A program made the position numbers and the translations under genes. Below are positions 36,340 to 44,626 of a DNA stretch of 64,000 nt, in pieces. Numbering within the stretch: the stretch's first letter is position 1; the number at the start of each line of letters is the position of its first letter. This stretch comes from Thermoanaerobaculia bacterium (GTDB lineage: Bacteria; Acidobacteriota; Thermoanaerobaculia; Multivoradales; J023). The stretch spans positions 53,007 to 117,006 of the forward strand of contig JAUIJL010000028.1 of the NCBI GenBank assembly GCA_030431255.1, read 5' to 3'. The notes beneath the pieces are model-generated. The model had not been told where the DNA came from and searched no databases. It was given only the letters and a program-made list of their open reading frames with translations.

Positions 36340-37008
36340 CTATCGCGGGCGCAGCCAAACCACCCCCAAGAGCGCCAACATCGCCGCCAGAATCCCGATC
36401 CCGACGGTGCCCAGGGACGGGATCGCCGGGGCCGGCGGCGACACGGGACGGCGGTCGAGGCGGACGTCATCGAAATTGGTCTGCGTGCCCTGGGACAGCA
36501 ATACGATCTCTAGGGGCTCACCGAGCTGAGAATCATTCTCACCCGTGGTGAGCTCGAGCACGGCGGTCTCAAAGGCCCCGGGCGACGGCACGGCCATGGA
36601 GCTCTCTTCGGCAAGCACCACTCCGTCGGCCCGCAGCTGGATGCGATAACCGACAAAGGTGACGTCGAGCCGTCGGCCGATCTCCACCTGGAGGGTGTAG
36701 ACCGAGCTCGGCTGGAGCACCTCCGTGAGCACTTGACGCACTCGATTGCCCGGCTCGTTGGCGTAACCCACGTTTTCACCGTCCGGCACCAACCCGCCGG
36801 GATAGGCGGACGGCGCCGGGTGAAAGGCTCCGTCGCCGCCACCGGCGCTGGTATCCCAAGCGGAGGGGGTCTCGTCGACACCACCCTCAAACAATACGTC
36901 GGCTTCGAAGCTCGGATTGACGATCTCGATGGGAACGGCCATCGCAGGGACGACGGCGAGGCAGGTCGAAAGGACTAGAGCAGCAAGGCCAAACCAAGGC
37001 GATTTCAT
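36340..37008 (-). CDS. Exported protein with IPTL/PEP-CTERM-like anchor
   Basis: 222 residues from the ATG at 37008 (GGGGAGATACC before it). Signal peptide 1-24 (ending AMA). The body reads VNPSFEADVLFEGG, PSAWDTS, PDGENVGYANEPGN and VYTLQVEIGRRLD, the jelly-roll-like repeat common in PEP-CTERM proteins. It ends IPSLGTVGIGILAAMLALLG and VVWLRPR: a proline-rich motif, a TM and a basic end, as in IPTL-CTERM sorting signals cut by exosortase-type enzymes. No exosortase is in this window. Likely a surface or matrix protein. Confidence 0.75.
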   Translation of the reverse strand: MKSPWFGLAALVLSTCLAVVPAMAVPIEIVNPSFEADVLFEGGVDETPSAWDTSAGGGDGAFHPAPSAYPGGLVPDGENVGYANEPGNRVRQVLTEVLQPSSVYTLQVEIGRRLDVTFVGYRIQLRADGVVLAEESSMAVPSPGAFETAVLELTTGENDSQLGEPLEIVLLSQGTQTNFDDVRLDRRPVSPPAPAIPSLGTVGIGILAAMLALLGVVWLRPR

Positions 37009-37071
37009 GGTATCTCCCCTTCGAAATTTATGTTTCCCTATCATATGTCATGCTCCAGTAGCGCGCGAGCC

Positions 37072-37215
37072 CTACCCTCCTTTGCCGAGACTCGCTTCCA
37101 CCTTGCGCGCCGAGACCACCCACGGATGCGTTTCCAGCTCCTCTGCTGGAATGATCCGGGCATAGGTTTCGAGAGCCTCACGGATCCGGGCCTTGGCCTC
37201 ACTGTAGCGACCGGC
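37072..37215 (-). pseudogene. TPR-like C-terminal relic
   Basis: The leftward frame ends AGRYSEAKARIREALETYAR, then IIPAEELETHPWVVSARKVE, then ASLGKGG and a stop, like the last TPR of a larger protein. Upstream the frame turns into arginine-rich nonsense antisense to another relic, so only the tail survives. Confidence 0.4.
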
Positions 37216-37308
37216 ATCGCCATCCGGTGGGCGGATTCGCCTTCCGGGCCGGAGCTTCCGAGGTGCCGACCCCCAGCCATTTCTGGGACTCCGTCCGCGC
37301 CCGGAGTC

Positions 37309-37557
37309 CCGAGGCATGAGCTCTCGCTCAACACTTGCAGCGGTTGCCACGGCGGTGAATCCGACACCTTCTTCGTGCACGTGAATCCGGCACCGACCCT
37401 TCTGAGCTTCGTGCCCCTGCTGTCGGATTTCCTGACCGGAACGGACGTCATCGACCCCACGCCCCCGCCCATCGTCACCTCTCCGCCACCAAACGTGGTG
37501 GATCCGGTGGATGGCACCCGTCGATTCAGCCCGCCGCTGCGAGATACCGTGCACTGA
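37309..37557 (+). pseudogene. C-terminal relic with CxxCH motif
   Basis: The frame reads LSLNTCSGCHGGESDTFFVH, later PLLSDFLTGT, and ends VVDPVDGTRRFSPPLRDTVH and a stop, followed by a good terminator. The pattern NTCSGCHG-x-E-...-F-x-HV with FLTG matches the C-terminal region of large exported proteins seen in Acidobacteriota and Myxococcota (from memory). No start or N-terminal part is found upstream, so it is a truncated gene whose terminator is still intact. Confidence 0.5.
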
Positions 37558-37600
37558 TGGCGACGCCGATCTAGACCGACCTCGATCTAGACGGATCAAA

Positions 37601-37640
37601 AATGCCGGGCAGCCCTTGGGGGTCGCCCGGCATTCGTTTC
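37601..37640 (+). terminator. Terminator after the CxxCH relic
   Basis: AATGCCGGGC and GCCCGGCATT form a perfect 10-bp stem, followed by a T-rich stretch and, 15 bases on, a run of ten T. Confidence 0.8.
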
Positions 37641-37839
37641 TTAGCGTCGTTTTTTTTTCGGCGAGCTCTATGCCTTCCTCAATCCGGGGGCACCCGATCG
37701 TCGAGGTTGATGGACGGAATTGGATTTCCCGTCAGTGCGATCGAAACCAAGAACTTCCCTCAACAACCCGATTTCGTCGTCAGATTGCGATCCCTTCGCC
37801 GAACGTCCTCTGCTTGCAACACGATCGCTTCAAGGTGGA

Positions 37840-38041
37840 GCTGAACAGCGTTCAGCGATCTTCCAGTGGACGCACCGACTTCGGCGCCGGGGATTTCAGC
37901 GTCGAGATGACCGTCCGATTCGATCAGGTCGGCACCAGCCCTGTGCTGGTCAAAAAACCGAGAGCTGGGTGGTCAGCCTCGACACTCAAACTCGGCTGTG
38001 TGGTCGCGGCGCGGGATCCTCCCTCGTGGTAGCGTCAACTC
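37840..38041 (+). pseudogene. LamG/concanavalin-like domain relic, frameshifted
   Basis: One phase reads SSGRTDFGAGDFSVEMTVRF and DQVGTSPVLVKK; after the A-run at 37962-37967 the next phase continues TESWVVSLDTQTRLCGRG. Joined, this matches a laminin-G-like strand pattern (GAGDFSVEM-x-VRF, LV-K, SW-x-VSLDT). A single missing A in the homopolymer explains the break. No start is seen, and the remains run into the next gene's leader. Confidence 0.45.
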
Positions 38042-38044
38042 GCC

Positions 38045-38563
38045 ATGTCCCTAGAAGCATTCATTCTCGTGCTCGCCCTCACTCTGCCAGGGGAGAAGGA
38101 CCAGGGCACGGCCCCACAGGACTGGACCGTCAGGCTCCGTGGTGTCGGTCCTGTGTCTTTTGGAATGACGTTGGAGCAGCTTCGCAACGCGGCGGGCCCT
38201 TTCACCCGCTTAGACGGTGATGGCGAGCGTTGCTTTTACCTCAGCCTCGAAAGGGCTCCCAGCGGCCTCAGCTTCATGGTAGTCGACGGCATTGTGGCTC
38301 GCGCCGATGTCGACAAGCCCCATATCCGGACGCTGAGCGGGGCCGAGGTCGGACAAACCACGGAAGACATCCAGCGAATCTATCCCGACAAGATCCGGAT
38401 CACGAGCCACGCCTATTCTGCCGGCCACTACCTCTACTTCGAGCCGGTCGATCCCTCGGATCAAGAGTTTGGCCTGATCTTCGAGACGGATCGCGAAGGC
38501 AAGGTGGAGAGATACCGGGTCGGTCGGCTCCCGCCCGCCCAATGGGTGGAAGGATGTAGCTAG
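38045..38563 (+). CDS. Small exported protein, uncharacterised family
   Basis: 172 residues. The N-terminus MSLEAFILVLALTLPGE is a short hydrophobic signal. The body, VGPVSFGMTLEQLRNAAGP, CFYLSL, GLSFMVVDGIVARADV, SGAEVGQTTEDIQRIYP, GHYLYFEP and IFETDREGKVERYRVG, ends in VEGCS, the conserved layout of a small periplasmic family I recall from several Gram-negative phyla with no known role. The start lacks a clear ribosome site. No operon partners. Confidence 0.7.
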   Translation: MSLEAFILVLALTLPGEKDQGTAPQDWTVRLRGVGPVSFGMTLEQLRNAAGPFTRLDGDGERCFYLSLERAPSGLSFMVVDGIVARADVDKPHIRTLSGAEVGQTTEDIQRIYPDKIRITSHAYSAGHYLYFEPVDPSDQEFGLIFETDREGKVERYRVGRLPPAQWVEGCS

Positions 38564-39070
38564 ATTCCGTCCAGCTCTCACGTCTGACGGCGCTCCTTCG
38601 CGCCTAGAAACGACGGCGGAGGGAAGGGCCTTCCGGAGCCGGGACGTGCGAGTGCACGGGAAGAGCACCGCTGAAAATGGAGCTGCTCCAGCGCCCAGGG
38701 CCTGGCATCCATGAAAGGTCCTTCCGACGCGCGCCTCTAAGGCCCGGTGGAGGAAGGGCCTTCCCGGCGTCAAGGGTTGTTTCTTGGAAGAAACGGGCTC
38801 GCAGGGTGCCGGCTGGGTGACCTGCGGGCGTCACTACGGGCCGTTTTGTGCGCGAGCTGATATGTGCCGAGTCCAACAGACCCGCGGGCCCCACCAAGAA
38901 CTGAGACCCGAAGAGAGCCGCCCGAGCGAAACCCTCAAAACACCGAAGATTTCTTGAGGGAAAGCGGCTCCGTCTTCCGCCTACCTTGGGACGGCGCACG
39001 TCGCCTCAACGCAAACGCCCTAGAATCATCGAGTCGAGCCGTGGGCTCGCCCACCCTAGAAGGAGCTGCC
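38564..39070. repeat. 507-bp intergenic with repeated GGAAGGGCCTTCC
   Basis: GGAAGGGCCTTCC, a near-palindrome around a central G, occurs at 38622-38634 and 38752-38764; a weaker copy (GAAAGGTCCTTCC) sits at 38713. No gene is supported here. The region must hold the promoter of the gene at 39071. Confidence 0.55.
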
Positions 39071-39850
39071 ATGGGAAAGACGTCGACCTCGCTTTGGCTG
39101 ATCGCCTGCATCCTCGGATGTGCTTTCAGCCCGCTCTCGGCAGAGGCTCAATTGACCAAAGCGGATAAGAAGGTGATCAAGAAAACCCTCAAATCCGAGA
39201 CGCTCTACCTGCGCATGGATGCGCCGTGCATCAGTGGTGAGCACGACTTCGGCACCTATTTGCGCCCGCTCGTGCAGATCTCTCCCGAGGACGCCAACAC
39301 CGCCGAAGCTCCCGAGCTCAAGGTGGGTTTTTTCGCCACCTCGACGATCTATCGCGGCATTCGGATCAACGATCCCGTGAACTTCGATGAGCTCGACTTG
39401 GAGGCCGACGAGGGCACGGTGGAAATCGAGCTGGAAGGCGTCGAGAGCGCCGACGGCGAGAGGACGGTCATCGAGATGGTCCAAATCTACAGCTTGGACG
39501 ATTTCCACAAAGCCTTCGACTTGGCCTTCGCCCGCCGCCCTCTGCAAGAAGAACACGACGATTGGCCTTCTGAGATCAAAGCGGCCATCGCCGATCGCAA
39601 GCTGATCGACGGCATGAGCAAGCGCCAGGCCTACTACGTCACCGGCACGCCGGAGAGCATCGAAACTTCCGAAGAGAACGGCCTGCAGATCGAAATTTGG
39701 AATTTGCGCACGGACAAAGGCCTGCAAATGGGCTGGGGGCTGATGCGCAAGAAGCGAGTCCGGGGCCTGCCCGCCAGCATCAGCTTCACCGACGGGAAAT
39801 TGGTCGGTCGAAAAAAGCCGAGCGTCGACGAGCTCGACCTCGACGGTTGA
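39071..39850 (+). CDS. Exported protein of unknown function
   Basis: 259 residues from ATG 39071, with AGGAGCTGCC before it; the frame is open further left without support. Signal peptide 1-25 (ILGCAFSPLSAEA). The mature part is acidic and mixed alpha/beta, with KKTLKSETLYLRMDAPC, a segment FATSTIYRGIRINDP, and a helix DFHKAFDLAFARRP; near the end, MSKRQAYYVTGTPESIETSE resembles a SmpA/OmlA-like start of fold (MSKxQAxxxxGxP), a motif common in small envelope proteins. No firm family. Monocistronic. Confidence 0.75.
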   Translation: MGKTSTSLWLIACILGCAFSPLSAEAQLTKADKKVIKKTLKSETLYLRMDAPCISGEHDFGTYLRPLVQISPEDANTAEAPELKVGFFATSTIYRGIRINDPVNFDELDLEADEGTVEIELEGVESADGERTVIEMVQIYSLDDFHKAFDLAFARRPLQEEHDDWPSEIKAAIADRKLIDGMSKRQAYYVTGTPESIETSEENGLQIEIWNLRTDKGLQMGWGLMRKKRVRGLPASISFTDGKLVGRKKPSVDELDLDG

Positions 39851-40081
39851 TCCGCACGACCGGTTGCTCGCTTCTTCCTGACGGCGACACAAAGAAGCCG
39901 CCCGCACGTTGAGCGATTCCGGTCGTGGAACCCTCTCTGCGCGAGCGGCTCTTCGGATCCGTGACCTCAGCCAGGGCTCAGATCACGAACAACCGTGGGG
40001 ATGGATCAGCGCTCGAAAGCTCGGCTCCGTGCTGCCTAGGATCCATGCCGAGGAGCAGCGCGATCGGTCATCCCCTACGGA

Positions 40082-40462
40082 TCAATAAACCGTGGTTTCC
40101 TCGGTGGTGATCTTGCTGATCCGGTAGCCGAAGCCTTCGTAGTAGGACACCTCGGCGGTGACTTTGGCGTAATCGGTCTGCAAGGAGTAGTCGCCACCAA
40201 CGTTGCGGATGTTGGTGTAGGTGATGGTGCCCCAGACGTGGTCGCCAGTGGGCGGAACGAAGTAGTAGATCGGTTGCTGGTCGACGCCGATCTCGCGGAA
40301 GCCGTCTTTCTTCAGGTCACGCAGCACCCGGTCAAGGGTACGGTCATGGTCACAGGCGTCCACGGGGTTCGAGAAATAGTGGGCCGGAGGTGCGGCCAAA
40401 GCCACGCCGGCAAAGGTCACGAGCATGAGGAAAGCAACGAGAGCGCGGTGAGCACGAATCAT
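40082..40462 (-). CDS. Small exported protein, unknown
   Basis: 126 residues; the ATG at 40462 follows AGGAGATATTTCC. Signal peptide 1-23 (VAFLMLVTFAGVALA). The mature part is about 100 residues, tyrosine-rich and beta-rich (YYFVPPTGDHVWGTITYTNI, VSYYEGFGYRISKITTEETT) with one Cys. I recognise no family. It stands alone, tail towards the gene at 39071. Confidence 0.7.
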   Translation of the reverse strand: MIRAHRALVAFLMLVTFAGVALAAPPAHYFSNPVDACDHDRTLDRVLRDLKKDGFREIGVDQQPIYYFVPPTGDHVWGTITYTNIRNVGGDYSLQTDYAKVTAEVSYYEGFGYRISKITTEETTVY

Positions 40463-40944
40463 GGAAATATCTCCTGAAATATGTGATCGGCACTAAGGCC
40501 GTCTAAAACCTAAGGCCGTCTAAAATGTGTAAGTCGGGCTCGGCCCAAGCCGTCCCGGCCGGACGAGGAGAGCTTTTCTCTTCTCGCCCCTCGACCAGAT
40601 ACCTATTCACAAGCCGTGCCGGCTTTGCGGTGGGGATCAAAAAAAGCAGCTCAAGCTCTTGCCTTCGCGGTTTCTCTCCTCCCCAGACGCGCGCGAAGAT
40701 CTACGCCGAGGATGAAAAAGCTCTTTGGAAATCAGCTTTCCAGAGTTTTTCAAGAGATTTTCTCGTCAATTCGACGCGCCGACCCACGATCCCTCTGAAT
40801 GGACGGTCGCACCCGGCCACGAGCCGAGCGCCACGAATGAAGCTCAAATGGGCATTCATTTCGATTGAACCGTCTCAAAACACCAACTACTATGGTTCCG
40901 ATTTACTGGAACCCCTTATCTGTCTGACATTTAGGAGAGAACAA
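40463..40944. repeat. Intergenic with 17-bp tandem duplication and an inverted repeat
   Basis: CTAAGGCCGTCTAAAAC is duplicated head to tail at 40493-40525, beside the leftward gene's promoter. GGTTCC-GATTTACT-GGAACC at 40894-40913 lies 31 bases before the next gene's start and may be an operator. No other gene is supported. Confidence 0.6.
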
Positions 40945-41724
40945 TTGCGTAAGAATTTTACCACCACCACACTCTTTTTAGCCTGCCTCCTGATGGCTTC
41001 CGCCGCATGGTGCGCCACTTCCACACCGTCCGACCAGACCCTGCTCGTTTATCCGATCACCTTCGACCAGCTCGACTCAGCGACGAATTCCCTGGTCACG
41101 ACTCTGATCGTCGGTGGCGAGATCTCGCGGGTCGATCGACTGGAAATCGACCGTCTCGACGCCGCGGCCTTGAGCAAATTGGGCGACTCCAGCTCTCTCG
41201 GAGTGGAGATCCTTCTCGACTTCAGCCGCAATTTCGACGTCGACCCCACCGCCTTTGCCAAAAGCGCGCGGATCGAGGTGACGCTCAACGGTGAGGCGGT
41301 CTTCTTCGGTTTTCCGGCAGAGCTCGCCACGACCAGCTCGCAGCTGCTTCAAGAGCAACGCCGCTTGATCCCGACCCGGCGATTCCAAGGCCAGCCGAAG
41401 TATCCCGACCCTTGTGAGAACTGCGGCGGCGGTGGTGGCGGGTGTGCTCCGTATACTCACGACACCACGACCTCTTCGCTGCAATCGGAAACTTTTCTTT
41501 TCAGCGATTGCCGAGACATGGTGATCACCGGCCATGAGCGCATGCACAACTACCTCAAACAAGTCATCCGCTATCGCAAGATTCGGGAGACCCGAACCTC
41601 GAGCTGTGCCATCACCACGACCGTGCTCAACACCTGGTACGTGACCGACTACTGTTGGGAGTACAACGCCGGCATCTGCAGCATGGCCTCCGCCGGCTTG
41701 GCAGATCCCCTCTGTAATTTCTAG
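40945..41724 (+). CDS. Secreted Cys-rich protein with HExxH-like motif
   Basis: 259 residues. The start is a TTG at 40945: AGGAGAGAACA lies directly before it and it yields a perfect signal peptide (MRKNFTTTTLFLACLLMASAAWCA); the frame continues upstream only as low-complexity sequence. A glycine run CENCGGGGGGC sits mid-protein. The C-terminal third has GHERMHNYLK and eight or so cysteines (SSCAITTT, DYCWEYNAGICSMAS), suggesting disulphides. HERMH fits HExxH in spacing, so a metal site is possible, but no family is recognised. A strong terminator follows. Confidence 0.65.
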   Translation: MRKNFTTTTLFLACLLMASAAWCATSTPSDQTLLVYPITFDQLDSATNSLVTTLIVGGEISRVDRLEIDRLDAAALSKLGDSSSLGVEILLDFSRNFDVDPTAFAKSARIEVTLNGEAVFFGFPAELATTSSQLLQEQRRLIPTRRFQGQPKYPDPCENCGGGGGGCAPYTHDTTTSSLQSETFLFSDCRDMVITGHERMHNYLKQVIRYRKIRETRTSSCAITTTVLNTWYVTDYCWEYNAGICSMASAGLADPLCNF

Positions 41725-41758
41725 ATTTGTGACCAATTTCTAGATTTAGAAACGCAGC

Positions 41759-41825
41759 GAGCGCTCGCAGCCCAAGTTATCTCAGTGAGTGGCAAAGCCT
41801 CACCGCGCTGCGAGCGCTCCTTTTC
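41759..41825 (+). terminator. Large two-part terminator hairpin
   Basis: GAGCGCTCGCAG and CTGCGAGCGCTC pair over a 40-base interior that contains a small hairpin (CTCAGTGAG...CCTCACCG), followed by CTTTTCCCC. Just before it, ATTTCTAGATTT occurs twice. Confidence 0.8.
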
Positions 41826-42010
41826 CCCGTCTCGCCCTCAACATCTCGAAACGAGACCATTTCACGCAAGGCAGAGTCCCTATTGGGAGTGATCGATCAA
41901 TCAGCTCTCCGGTCGACTCAGGCAAGCCGTAGTAGCATCACGGCGCGGCGAGGGCTGCCCGTCTGCCGACGCAGCCACGCTTTCTTCAATTCCCTTGCGA
42001 GGACAGCTCT

Positions 42011-43324
42011 GTGAGCCAAGAGGCCGAAACGACCCAGGCCGACATCGACCAACGCCTGAGACCGACGTGGGAGCTGGAGCTGCTGATTTCCGGCGCCGTG
42101 GTCTTCACCCTCTTCCGGGTCCCGGCGAACCTCGATGCGGCTCTCGAGAAGCTTCGGGTCTTCTTTTCCCAAAGCCAGCTCTTCACGTCGTTCTTCTTCT
42201 ATGCCTATTTGAAGATGATCGTCTTCGTGTTGATCGCGGCGTTCCTGCTCCACCTTCTGGCCCGTGGATATTGGGTCGGTCTCCTGGGGTTGCGGTCGGT
42301 GTTTCCCCAGGGCGTGGTTTGGCACGAGCTCAAGGACGGCAAGATCTTTATCGACGAGCTGAAGCGGCTCCCCGATCTCGACGAGCAAATCGAACGCACG
42401 GATCGGCTGGCCAGCAGCATCTTTTCCTTCGCCTTCCTGCTGGTCTACTTCTTCATGCTTTCGGTCGGCATGGTGGGAGGTTTCGCGGTGATCTCCTGGA
42501 CCATTTCGCTTTGGCTCCTACCCGGCACGGAGATCGAGAAGATCTTCTGGGTGCTGTTGGCGCTTTCGATGGTGCCTTCTACCCTCCCTTCCATGATCGA
42601 CAAGCACTACCGCAAAAAAGGCCAAGAACCTCCCCCGCGCATCGCAAAGATCATTCGGCCCGTGATCCGCGGCTATTTGCGCCTCGTCCTCGCGTCCCTT
42701 TACGCGCCGATTCTCTACACCTTGGTCAGCAACTTGAAGGGCAAGCGGGCTTATCCACTGATCGTCGTCGCCCTGACCGCCCTCTTCTTCGGCTTTTTTG
42801 TGCATCTGGAGATCGCGGATCGTGAACGAGAAGTCGTGCACGGCTATCGATACTTACCGGACCGTGACGGCGAGCTCACCTTGGACCAGCGCTTCTACGA
42901 CAACCTACGCCGCGCGGACGCTCGCCATGCCCGCTGGCCGTCCCTGTCGAGCGACGTTGCCGACGAGCCTTTTTTGAAGCTCTTCCTGCCTTATATCCCT
43001 TCGCGTGACAACGACAGTCTCGAGACCCTGTGCAAGGATCTCAAACCCTGGCCGTGGAAGCTGCATCCCGACGAAGCCCCGGCCTCCCTCGACGAGGAGC
43101 AACGGGCCGTCGGTTGTCTTTCCGAGCTTTACCGGCTCGAGCTGGATGACCTGCCCCTCACACCCGACTTCGACCTCTACCGCCATCCCGGCACCGGTGC
43201 CCGCGGCCTGCTGACCTATTTGAGGACCGCCGATCTAGAGCCGGGACGCCATGTGTTGAGGATCGAGCACGTAGACCCCGAGCGGGACACGCCGCGGATC
43301 TACCACTTGCCGTTCTATCGGTAG
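42011..43324 (+). CDS. Multi-pass membrane protein, unknown
   Basis: 437 residues from GTG 42011 with GAGGACAGC before it. Five or six TM segments are seen: LLISGAVVFTLFRV, MIVFVLIAAFLLHLLARGYW, FSFAFLLVYFFMLSVGMVGG, FWVLLALSMVPSTLPSM, and YPLIVVALTALFFGFFVHLE. The final 160 residues after the last TM are hydrophilic and contain paired acidic and aromatic motifs ending IYHLPFYR, probably a periplasmic domain. A conserved-looking RPTWELELLISGAVVF opens the protein. I recognise no transporter or enzyme signature. No operon partner. Confidence 0.75.
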   Translation: MSQEAETTQADIDQRLRPTWELELLISGAVVFTLFRVPANLDAALEKLRVFFSQSQLFTSFFFYAYLKMIVFVLIAAFLLHLLARGYWVGLLGLRSVFPQGVVWHELKDGKIFIDELKRLPDLDEQIERTDRLASSIFSFAFLLVYFFMLSVGMVGGFAVISWTISLWLLPGTEIEKIFWVLLALSMVPSTLPSMIDKHYRKKGQEPPPRIAKIIRPVIRGYLRLVLASLYAPILYTLVSNLKGKRAYPLIVVALTALFFGFFVHLEIADREREVVHGYRYLPDRDGELTLDQRFYDNLRRADARHARWPSLSSDVADEPFLKLFLPYIPSRDNDSLETLCKDLKPWPWKLHPDEAPASLDEEQRAVGCLSELYRLELDDLPLTPDFDLYRHPGTGARGLLTYLRTADLEPGRHVLRIEHVDPERDTPRIYHLPFYR

Positions 43325-43684
43325 CGGTACGGTCACCGGCAGGCGTGTCGGCCGATCAGGCCATGTGAAAGCTCCAACCCAACCGTGCAGCTCGCTACCC
43401 GCCAAAGTTTTGGGCCGGCCCGCTCTACCGACTGATTCCCACCCATCACCTGGGCACCCCATAAGCCCTTATTTTTCCTACGTTTAACCATTCCCTCCAG
43501 AGCTTTAAAAACACGCTCTCTTAGACCTTACCAGCAGCCGGCACGGAATCTGCTCTAAGTAGGACTGATCCTGATCAGGTCGCCGCTTCCAAGTGTCTTA
43601 GCGTGTTCCCGGTCTACTCCTCACTTCGATAGGCCTATGTTCAACGGTACGCGGATCCGTCCGCTCACTACCGGAGGTATTCCC
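43325..43684. promoter_or_regulatory. 360-bp region with sigma54-like promoter and palindrome
   Basis: CGGCACGGAATCTGCT at 43539-43554 matches TGGCACG-N4-TTGCT with two mismatches and exact GG-N10-GC spacing; a start near 43565 gives a leader of about 120 bases. The palindrome CCTGATCAGG follows at 43570-43579. No other gene is supported. Confidence 0.4.
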
Positions 43685-44611
43685 TTGTCTTTCCTAAGAG
43701 TCCCCCTGTTCTGTCTCGGCATCGCCCTATTCGTTTCCATCTCACCCACATTTGCGATCGACTGCGACAACCCGGTCACCGGCGACTACATCGTCGGCGC
43801 CAGCGTCGAAATTACCGATGATGTCGTGAATCGCTTCTTGGATCGGCAATACGCATCGGCGGGTTTTCCTCGGACCCTGTCCGGAAGCACCCAGGGCATC
43901 GACTATCATGTCGTGCTCGACTTGCCGACCATCCAATTCGGCTACCAATCCCTCGGCCTGCACATGGCTTTTGAGGCCACGGCGTCCGTCGGTGGGGTGA
44001 TCACACAAACTTTCAGCTTTGAAATCGAGCCCACGGTCGACCTCAACGGATGCGGGATCAGCACGTCCATGGTCACTGCTTTCCTGACCAATATCCCGGC
44101 AAAGATTCAAGCTGAGAATCTGCCGGACTGGCTTGAGAACGTTCTGATCTCCGCTTACCAAGACTTGGAGCTCGAGCTCTATCCGGCTCGGCTTCTCGAC
44201 CAAGTCGAACCGGATTGGTTCCGTCAGCGGGCCCTCAACATCACCGATCTCGGCGTCACTTGGCGGGTTTGGCAAGATACCCTCGAATTGAAAGTTTTGG
44301 CCGCCCTCTCCGGCGAGCCACAGGCCTTTCAGATCTACACCTACTCCGATCACACCCTGGTCACCTCGAATTTGGAGGCGGTTCTGACCTCGTTCAAAGT
44401 CTACGACCTGGGGGGTTACCTGGTCTTCAACGACAGCCCGAACCTCATCACCGTCAAGGGCGGACAGACCGAGTACGGGCTGGGCTGGCCGCCCACGGGG
44501 ATCTTTTTCGTGATCGCGAAATTCGAGACGGACGACTCGGTCTTCGTGCGCAAGTGGAAGGTCTTCGGCAACGCAGGCTACGGTGGAAATTCTTTCGGAA
44601 CCTTTAACTGA
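43685..44611 (+). CDS. Secreted protein, partner of the PKD protein
   Basis: 308 residues. The start is a TTG at 43685: CCGGAGGTATTCCC lies before it and a clean signal peptide follows (MSFLRVPLFCLGIALFVSIS, cleaved after TFA). The mature part alternates long amphipathic beta-strands and contains the segment LPDWLENVLISAYQDLELEL followed by DQVEPDW; the next gene has the matching LPDWLEDIVSSGASQYF. An elongated lipid-binding (TULIP-like) shape is one guess, with no strong support. The gap to the next gene is 15 bases, so the two form an operon. Confidence 0.65.
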   Translation: MSFLRVPLFCLGIALFVSISPTFAIDCDNPVTGDYIVGASVEITDDVVNRFLDRQYASAGFPRTLSGSTQGIDYHVVLDLPTIQFGYQSLGLHMAFEATASVGGVITQTFSFEIEPTVDLNGCGISTSMVTAFLTNIPAKIQAENLPDWLENVLISAYQDLELELYPARLLDQVEPDWFRQRALNITDLGVTWRVWQDTLELKVLAALSGEPQAFQIYTYSDHTLVTSNLEAVLTSFKVYDLGGYLVFNDSPNLITVKGGQTEYGLGWPPTGIFFVIAKFETDDSVFVRKWKVFGNAGYGGNSFGTFN

Positions 44612-44626
44612 GGTCGAGTCATCATC

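Noticed and set aside
37030..37557. A full 175-codon gene on the + strand
   Set aside because: Only its last 80 codons look like protein; the first half is antisense to the TPR relic and has no ribosome site.
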